A stretch of DNA of 39,425 nt from Alcaligenaceae bacterium. GTDB lineage: Bacteria; Pseudomonadota; Gammaproteobacteria; Burkholderiales; Burkholderiaceae_B. The notes under the pieces were generated by a model that did not search any database, was not told the DNA's origin, and was given only the letters and a program-made list of their open reading frames with translations. This document shows positions 34,136 through 39,425 of the stretch, piece by piece. Within the stretch, counting starts at the first letter, position 1, and every line of letters starts with the position of its first letter. The stretch covers positions 1 through 39,425 of the forward strand of contig CANCOC010000028.1 of NCBI GenBank assembly GCA_947379755.1, given 5' to 3'. The position numbers and the translations under genes are program-made.

Positions 34136-35203
34136 ATGGCCATCCAGTCAGATTCCCTCTCCTCCCGACCCGATACGCGCATCGTGTCGCCCCAGGCCAC
34201 GACACCGAACGAAGAAAACATCGAACGGGCGCTGCGGCCAAAGGCGTTACAAGAGTATGTCGGTCAGCAGCGGGTACGTGAACAGCTCGAAATTTTCATT
34301 CAGGCTGCTCGTAATCGCCAGGAATCACTCGACCATGTACTCTTGTTCGGTCCGCCTGGGTTAGGTAAAACCACGCTGGCCCACATCATCGCCTACGAGA
34401 TGGGTGTGAACTTGCGCCAGACTTCCGGTCCGGTGCTTGAGCGTCCGGGTGATCTGGCAGCCCTGCTGACAAATCTTGAACGCAATGATGTGCTCTTCAT
34501 TGATGAGATTCATCGCCTCTCGCCTGTCGTCGAAGAAATCCTCTATCCCGCGCTGGAAGACTTTCAGATTGACATTCTGATCGGCGAAGGCCCTGCAGCA
34601 CGCAGCGTCAAACTTGACCTGCAGCCCTTCACCCTCGTAGGTGCCACGACACGTGCCGGCATGCTCACCAATCCCTTGCGTGATCGCTTTGGTATTGTGT
34701 CGCGCCTGGAGTTCTACACACCCGAAGAACTCACGCGGATCGCGACACGCAGCGCAGGTCTGTTACAGGTCCCTATTACACCTGACGGTGCTGCCGAAGT
34801 CGCCCGTCGCGCACGAGGCACGCCCAGAATTGCAAACCGTCTGTTACGAAGGGTGCGTGATTATGCCCAGGTCAAGGCGGGCGGCACGATTGATGCGCAA
34901 GTCGCCAGTGCTGCGCTTGCCATGCTTGAAGTTGACCCCCAGGGGCTAGACCTGATGGATCGTAAACTACTCGAAGCCATTATTCACAAATTTGATGGGG
35001 GCCCCGTTGGCGTTGACAGCCTGGCCGCGGCCATCGGCGAAGAGCGCGACACTATTGAAGATGTGATCGAACCTTACCTGATTCAGCATGGTTATCTGCA
35101 ACGCACCCCGCGCGGCCGAATGGCCACCCAGACAACCTGGCGCCACCTGGGTCTGACCCCACCCAAAGCGACTCAGGGTGCCGCACCATTGTTTGACGAA
35201 TAA
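34136..35203 (+). CDS. ruvB: Holliday junction branch migration ATPase RuvB
   Basis: RuvB is the AAA+ motor that drives branch migration with RuvA. The 355-residue protein has Walker A GPPGLGKT (72-79), Walker B with LFIDEIHRL (120-128), the sensor 1 segment LVGATTRAG, the [11 protein letters not shown] segment, the arginine-rich [18 protein letters not shown] and a C-terminal winged-helix domain ([20 protein letters not shown]). The ATG at 34136 is preferred; no strong Shine-Dalgarno is visible, and an extension to 34100 overlaps the divergent upstream region. The gene is separated from ruvC-ruvA. It converges on recQ with an 8-base gap. Confidence 0.97.
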   Translation: MAIQSDSLSSRPDTRIVSPQATTPNEENIERALRPKALQEYVGQQRVREQLEIFIQAARNRQESLDHVLLFGPPGLGKTTLAHIIAYEMGVNLRQTSGPVLERPGDLAALLTNLERNDVLFIDEIHRLSPVVEEILYPALEDFQIDILIGEGPAARSVKLDLQPFTLVGATTRAGMLTNPLRDRFGIVSRLEFYTPEELTRIATRSAGLLQVPITPDGAAEVARRARGTPRIANRLLRRVRDYAQVKAGGTIDAQVASAALAMLEVDPQGLDLMDRKLLEAIIHKFDGGPVGVDSLAAAIGEERDTIEDVIEPYLIQHGYLQRTPRGRMATQTTWRHLGLTPPKATQGAAPLFDE

Positions 35204-35211
35204 CGCTCCCG

Positions 35212-37038
35212 TTAGGCGGCCTCTTCAAAGTCAGCAATGCACTCGAGTATGGATTCGCCATATGATTCGAGTTTTTTGGTGCCGACGCCATTCACATGCG
35301 CCAAGGCTGACAAACTATCCGGGCGTGCCATGGCGATTTCACGTAGGGTGGCATCATGAAAAATCACATATGCTGGCACACCGTGACTGCGTGCAATACC
35401 GGCCCGCCACGTACGCAAGGCCTCAAATACGGGCAGCGCGGCGCGCGGCATGTCAGGCTGCAGGCTCTTGCCGCGCGGAGCTGTACTGCGCACTGGCCGA
35501 TCGACTTCACGCCGGAGCATGAGCGTACGTTCACCCTTGAGTACTGCACGGCTCTCATTGGTCAGGGCAAGTGTGCCATAGCCTTCCTGATCGACCATCA
35601 GCAGGCTTTGTGCCAGCAGTTGACGCAACACACTGCGCCAGGCCTGTTCGGATAAATCCTGGCCAATGCCGTACACACTCAGACTGGCATGGCCATGCTC
35701 AAGGACTCGCGGGGTTTGTTTACCACGCAAAATATCAATCAGATGACCCGCACCGTAACGCTGACCGCGCTCTTTCATGAGACGGTAAATAGCAGACAAC
35801 ATCTTTTGGGCCGCTACCGTACCATCCCAGGATTCAGGAGGATTGAGACAGTTATCGCAATTGCCGCAGGATGAAATAGTCTGGCCAAAATACTGTAGCA
35901 GTCGCACACGCCGGCAGGAGACTGTTTCACACAGTCCCAGCATGGCATCGAGCGCACTGCCGAGTCTGCGACGAAACGCATCATCGCCCAGCGATTCATC
36001 AATCATGCGCCGCTGCTGGACGACGTCCTGCAACCCATAGGCAAGCCAGGCCGTGGCGGGCAGGCCATCGCGCCCGGCACGACCGGTTTCCTGGTAATAG
36101 CCTTCGACTGATTTGGGCAGATCAATATGTGCGACAAAACGTACATCAGGCTTGTCGATCCCCATCCCGAAGGCAATGGTTGCGACCATCACAACGCCGT
36201 CTTCGCGCAAAAAACGTGACTGATTCTGCGCACGCACCGCTGCGCCCAGTCCGGCATGGTATGGCAGAGCATCAATGCCCTGGGCACAGAGGAATTCAGC
36301 GGTATCGTCCACTTTGTTACGCGACAGGCAGTAGACAATACCTGCATCGCCTGCATGTTCCTGGCGCAGAAGCTGCAATAACTGCTTTCTGACATCCTGT
36401 TTTTCAACAATGTGATAACGGATGTTCGGACGATCAAAACTTGCCACATAATGGCGCGCATCATTGAGGGCGAGCCGTTCGGCAATTTCGCGGCGCGTCA
36501 CATCCGTTGCTGTAGCGGTCAGCGCAATCCTTGGCACATCGGGCCAGCGCTCATGCAACATCGACAACCCGAGATATTCCGGCCTGAAATCATGTCCCCA
36601 CTGCGATACACAATGTGCCTCGTCAATCGCAAACAGTGCAATCTTGCCGCGCGACAGCAGTTGCTGGCATCGATCCGTGAGCAAGCGTTCGGGCGCGACG
36701 TAGAGCAGATCAAGCTTGCCGGCAACAAAGGCCTGCTCAACGTCACGCGACTCCTGCCAGTCCTGGGTAGAGTTGAGAAATGCGGCGCGCACGCCAAGTT
36801 CAGTCAGCGCGTCAACCTGATCCTGCATCAGGGCAATCAACGGGGAAATCACCACGCCAGTCCCGGGACGCACCAAAGCAGGCACTTGATAACAAAGTGA
36901 TTTTCCACCCCCGGTGGGCATCAGCACGAGTGCATCTCCCCCCTCAATCACATGCTCGACAATTGCCTGCTGATCGCCACGAAAGGATTCATAACCGAAC
37001 ACGCGGGCAAGCACCTCGGAGGCGCGGGGATCAGACAT
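35212..37038 (-). CDS. recQ: ATP-dependent DNA helicase RecQ
   Basis: RecQ unwinds DNA 3' to 5' and acts in recombination and fork repair. The 608-residue protein has Walker A PTGGGKS (41-47), DEAH (139-142), TATATDVTR, the [18 protein letters not shown] segment, and [11 protein letters not shown] RecQ zinc-binding domain follows ([17 protein letters not shown], then CGNCDNC), then a winged helix, and a C-terminal HRDC domain ([32 protein letters not shown]). The ATG at 37036-37038 matches the family start; no Shine-Dalgarno is seen. An in-frame extension to 37113 would overlap the end of the next gene. It converges on ruvB. Confidence 0.96.
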   Translation of the reverse strand: MSDPRASEVLARVFGYESFRGDQQAIVEHVIEGGDALVLMPTGGGKSLCYQVPALVRPGTGVVISPLIALMQDQVDALTELGVRAAFLNSTQDWQESRDVEQAFVAGKLDLLYVAPERLLTDRCQQLLSRGKIALFAIDEAHCVSQWGHDFRPEYLGLSMLHERWPDVPRIALTATATDVTRREIAERLALNDARHYVASFDRPNIRYHIVEKQDVRKQLLQLLRQEHAGDAGIVYCLSRNKVDDTAEFLCAQGIDALPYHAGLGAAVRAQNQSRFLREDGVVMVATIAFGMGIDKPDVRFVAHIDLPKSVEGYYQETGRAGRDGLPATAWLAYGLQDVVQQRRMIDESLGDDAFRRRLGSALDAMLGLCETVSCRRVRLLQYFGQTISSCGNCDNCLNPPESWDGTVAAQKMLSAIYRLMKERGQRYGAGHLIDILRGKQTPRVLEHGHASLSVYGIGQDLSEQAWRSVLRQLLAQSLLMVDQEGYGTLALTNESRAVLKGERTLMLRREVDRPVRSTAPRGKSLQPDMPRAALPVFEALRTWRAGIARSHGVPAYVIFHDATLREIAMARPDSLSALAHVNGVGTKKLESYGESILECIADFEEAA

Positions 37039-37078
37039 GGGAGTATTGGATGAACAGCATGTTGCCATTGTAAAGGGA

Positions 37079-38143
37079 TTAGAAACCCCACCACTGCGTG
37101 GCCAGTGTCTCAAACGGCACGGAAAGCTGCATATTCATGGAATAGGTGCCTGACATAAGCTCCCGGGCTGCACCAATTTGTATTCTTGTCTGCGGGAAAA
37201 GCAGCCAGCTGTGTTTGAAACCCAGGTGCTGCTCTGTGACCAGAGGACCACTGCGCAAGGTCTCATAGGTTGACTCAAACTGCTGCGTATCAAACTTGAA
37301 TTGCATGCCGAGTCCAGACTTCAGTGTTGGCATCAGTGCATCCTGACTCTGGGTGGCTCCGGCCTGTAAGGCCCCCCATTCACCAATCGCCATCGCACCA
37401 CCCACCCCGAATGCACTCGATTCTGCACCAGACTGCAGATGACTTTCGAGGGTCAGATCTGAAGTCAGCCCCAGCTTCATCGTACTGCTGGCCATGGGTG
37501 CGCCGACTGTCAGCCCGCCAGTCCCCGTTGTGCCGAGGTCCTCGTTGCTGATCCGTCCGACTGCCGCAGACATACCAAAAGCGCCTGGCAACAGCACCCC
37601 CCGGCTAGTCTCGCCAGGCAGCCTGGTCAGCTGCACCCCTCCCAGACGTGCAGATGGCCCCCAGAACGCAGCACCATCACTGACCTGGCCCATCGACAGG
37701 GCCGAGCCATTATCCTGCTGATAGGTCAGCTTACCCACGTCGTGCACCCAGCCTTGCGTGGAACCTGTGTGACCTATCCGCGTAGGTGAACGCCGTCCGA
37801 CGCTACCCGTCTGAACCACCCGGGCGTCTGCCGCAGGCGCATCCGTTTTCGCCTGCCAGTTCAGCTGGCTTTGCGCAACAGACTCAGGGGGCAAACCTTT
37901 CAGAGGGTCCTCATCGAGCGGTTCAAGCGCGAGTTCAACGGGCAACAGCTCAGAAGGCTCCTCAGCCACCGCAAAAGACTGGGCCGGTAACAGAGCGGAC
38001 AGTCCTGGTCGATCTGGTGTCATGACAACAGGCGCACCTGACTGCGCGAGCCCAATGCGCGGCGCCGCCCAGAGCATGCTCGCGACGGGGATCAGCGCGC
38101 TCACCACAACTGCGCGGGTACGGGACAGGATTTGTTCGATCAT
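37079..38143 (-). CDS. Unidentified exported protein, probable outer-membrane beta-barrel with usher-like segments
   Basis: I cannot name this 354-residue protein. It has a signal peptide (residues 1-34, ending in GLAQSG) and an acidic, Pro-rich stretch (about 45-90) that looks disordered. From about 115 it consists of alternating strands with Gly/Ser/aromatic residues. Segments such as [42 protein letters not shown] and [18 protein letters not shown] resemble repeats in the barrel of fimbrial ushers (PapC/FimD). The protein ends TQWWGF, a terminal Phe as in BAM-recognised barrels. Usher pore proteins are about 800 residues with plug and periplasmic domains, which are absent, so this is not a standard usher. 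It is divergent from the response-regulator gene with 104 bases between. The role is unknown. Confidence 0.6.
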   Translation of the reverse strand: MIEQILSRTRAVVVSALIPVASMLWAAPRIGLAQSGAPVVMTPDRPGLSALLPAQSFAVAEEPSELLPVELALEPLDEDPLKGLPPESVAQSQLNWQAKTDAPAADARVVQTGSVGRRSPTRIGHTGSTQGWVHDVGKLTYQQDNGSALSMGQVSDGAAFWGPSARLGGVQLTRLPGETSRGVLLPGAFGMSAAVGRISNEDLGTTGTGGLTVGAPMASSTMKLGLTSDLTLESHLQSGAESSAFGVGGAMAIGEWGALQAGATQSQDALMPTLKSGLGMQFKFDTQQFESTYETLRSGPLVTEQHLGFKHSWLLFPQTRIQIGAARELMSGTYSMNMQLSVPFETLATQWWGF

Positions 38144-38247
38144 TGTTCAGAGTTTAGACGTTGCACATTGCATCGGCGCGCACAAGTTCATTTCAATAGG
38201 TTTCAAGCCACTTGCCCATTTTGACGGAGCAATGCACACTCTGTTCT

Positions 38248-38946
38248 ATGGAAACACGCACAAAACTACTGGTTGTCGATGATGATCCAGCCCTGCGCCA
38301 GTTACTGGCTGAATACCTGAACAAGCACGGGTATGACACTCTGCTTGCGCCAGACGCACGCGATCTGTCTGCGCGCATCGTCAAGTTTGAGCCCGAACTC
38401 ATTGTGCTCGACAGAATGATGCCTGGGGGGGACGGCGCAGAAGCCTGTCGTGCACTGAGGGCACTGGGAGAAGACATCCCCATTATTTTGCTCACTGCAC
38501 GCGATGAGGCCGTGGACCGGATCATCGGACTTGAGGCAGGCGCCGATGACTATCTGGGCAAACCCTTTGATCCGCGGGAATTACTTGCCAGGATTCAGGC
38601 CGTACTGCGGCGCAAACGCGGCGCCTCCGCCCTGACAAAAGAGGGACCGGTCCAGTTTGGAGCGTTCACCTTTGACCCGGTGATGCGACAATTGTCGCGT
38701 GACGACGAGGTCGTCAAGCTGACAGGTGGCGAGATCAATCTGCTGGAGGCACTGATCCACAACCCTGGCAAACCCCTATCGCGTGAGCGCCTGCTCACAC
38801 TTGCTCGCGATGACGAAGCGGGTGAGCGCAACGATCGCGCCATCGACATCGCCATTCTGCGCTTGCGTCGCGCGATCGAGGACGACCCCAAACAGCCCAG
38901 ATGGATTCAAACAGTCTGGGGAACAGGCTATCGGTTTTCACCTTGA
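38248..38946 (+). CDS. OmpR-family response regulator
   Basis: The 232-residue protein has a receiver domain with acidic pocket residues DDD (11-13), phosphoacceptor Asp55 in LIVLDRMMPGGDG, Thr83 and Lys105 (YLGKPFDPREL). An OmpR/PhoB winged-helix domain follows (FGAFTFDPVMRQLSRDDEVVKLTGGEINLLEALI, then AIDIAILRLRRAIEDDP and IQTVWGTGYRF). The genes it controls are unknown; the divergent barrel gene is a candidate target. The ATG at 38248 fits the start of the receiver, but the nearest GGAG is 18 bases upstream. The sensor-kinase gene overlaps its stop codon as TTGA (38943-38946), so they form one operon. Confidence 0.95.
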   Translation: METRTKLLVVDDDPALRQLLAEYLNKHGYDTLLAPDARDLSARIVKFEPELIVLDRMMPGGDGAEACRALRALGEDIPIILLTARDEAVDRIIGLEAGADDYLGKPFDPRELLARIQAVLRRKRGASALTKEGPVQFGAFTFDPVMRQLSRDDEVVKLTGGEINLLEALIHNPGKPLSRERLLTLARDDEAGERNDRAIDIAILRLRRAIEDDPKQPRWIQTVWGTGYRFSP

Positions 38947-39425
38947 CATATTTCAAAGCGTTGCTGCCACAGTCGCTGCGCACGCGGCTGATTCTGCTGG
39001 TCCTGATGACCGTCCTGATCGGGCAAGCGGCAACCCTCTATACGGTATCCAGATTCCAGAGCGACCAGACACAAACTGTCGCGCTAGAGCTGGTATCGAC
39101 CACCATCCGTACACTACAGTATTCAATGGATCATGTTGCGCCAAAGGATCGTGCTGAATTTGTACGTCGGGCCTCTCAAGGTCAATGGCGATTGTGGTCA
39201 AAACCCCTGCCCAACGAAGCGCGGGTGCAACGCAGACCTCCCCAACGCACTGGCGATCCGGCACGTTCCGGGCCCGCAAGCATGCCTGCTCGTCCCGCGC
39301 CAATGGAAGCCCCCACTCCTTCTGCGATCGGCACCCAGAATCCCGTCGTCGAAGCACTTGTTGCGCCCACCAAAGCTGATCAGACTTCGGATGACATCAG
39401 ACGCAGTCTGGGCAAGTTCATCTCC
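38943..39425 (+). CDS. Sensor histidine kinase, N-terminal part (3' truncated by window edge)
   Basis: An open frame starts with TTG at 38943-38945, overlapping the regulator's TGA stop, and stays open for 161 codons to the window end. The translation begins TYFKALLPQSLRTRLILLVL: a basic start, then a membrane helix at about residues 14-30. A periplasmic-type region follows (FQSDQTQTVALELVSTTIRTL), then a long Pro/Arg/Ala-rich stretch (about residues 97-140). This is the N-terminus of an EnvZ-like kinase that would phosphorylate the preceding regulator. The catalytic domains lie beyond the window. An in-frame TTG at 38961 could also be the start. The call rests on location, helix and frame continuity. 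Confidence 0.8.
   Translation, partial: MTYFKALLPQSLRTRLILLVLMTVLIGQAATLYTVSRFQSDQTQTVALELVSTTIRTLQYSMDHVAPKDRAEFVRRASQGQWRLWSKPLPNEARVQRRPPQRTGDPARSGPASMPARPAPMEAPTPSAIGTQNPVVEALVAPTKADQTSDDIRRSLGKFIS

Noticed and set aside
38232..38282. Possible 16-codon leader peptide overlapping the response-regulator start
   Set aside because: The ATG at 38232 is only 2 bases after GGAG, too close for a normal ribosome site, and the peptide has no feature suggesting a regulatory role.
1..39425. Mobile elements, prophage, CRISPR arrays or defence islands
   Set aside because: No transposase, integrase, cas, restriction or toxin-antitoxin gene and no regularly spaced repeats were seen; nearly all genes belong to core families in typical order.

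Overview
This window looks like ordinary core chromosome of a betaproteobacterium in the order Burkholderiales, most likely family Alcaligenaceae (Bordetella, Advenella, Castellaniella and relatives). The assignment is my inference. It rests on the gene order recN-fur-bamE-dapB-murB, aat-bpt-pyrD and ubiH-dusB-fis-purH-ruvC-ruvA, on two orphan Bug-type tricarboxylate-transporter binding proteins, and on close remembered similarity of the Fur, DusB and PurH proteins to Bordetella. Coding density is very high. I see no insertion sequence, prophage, integrase, CRISPR array, rRNA gene or toxin-antitoxin pair.

Layout. 1-4.1 kb: the 3' part of recN (DNA repair), fur (iron regulator, probable TTG start), bamE (outer-membrane assembly lipoprotein), dapB (lysine/diaminopimelate synthesis) and murB (peptidoglycan synthesis), with dapB and murB overlapping tail to tail. 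4.35-4.55 kb: tRNA-Gly(GCC) and tRNA-Cys(GCA), separated by a strong terminator-like hairpin. 4.6-9.7 kb: a plus-strand run of an MFS transporter, an unidentified protein, a Zn-ribbon Nudix hydrolase, the two N-degron aminoacyl transferases aat and bpt, and pyrD. 9.7-11.6 kb: a bidirectional terminator, a PHA-granule phasin with a near-consensus promoter flanked by repeated operator-like sites, and a Bug binding protein. 11.6-14.1 kb (minus strand): an IclR regulator, a CinA/MoaB-like protein and an EI24/CysZ-like membrane protein. 14.2-17.3 kb: a thioredoxin-like protein, an RhlE-type DEAD-box helicase and an AzlCD exporter pair.

17.4-24.5 kb: a zf-CHCC protein, an NTF2-like protein, a YheT-type hydrolase, a BepA-like periplasmic metalloprotease, galU, a CtaG-like membrane protein, pepP and a TM2-like membrane protein. 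24.6-30 kb: ubiH, dusB, fis, purH, ruvC and ruvA on the plus strand. The fis-purH gap can form three competing RNA hairpins. 30-34 kb: a minus-strand block (threonine/serine dehydratase, NDUFA9-like protein, sugar-nucleotide-epimerase-like protein, Bug protein) that separates ruvA from ruvB. 34.1-37 kb: ruvB and recQ converge. 37-39.4 kb: an unidentified exported, probably outer-membrane beta-barrel protein with usher-like sequence, divergent from an OmpR-type response regulator and the 5' part of its sensor kinase, which runs off the window.

Functional themes are DNA recombination and repair (recN, ruvC, ruvA, ruvB, recQ), envelope biogenesis and quality control (bamE, murB, BepA-like), nucleotide synthesis (pyrD, purH) and tRNA/translation (tRNAs, dusB, aat, bpt). 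I found no clear new multi-gene system. The most interesting signals are small: the purH leader, the hairpin between the tRNAs, the phasin operator layout, and the unidentified barrel protein beside the two-component system. All family calls come from reading motifs by eye, with no database search.
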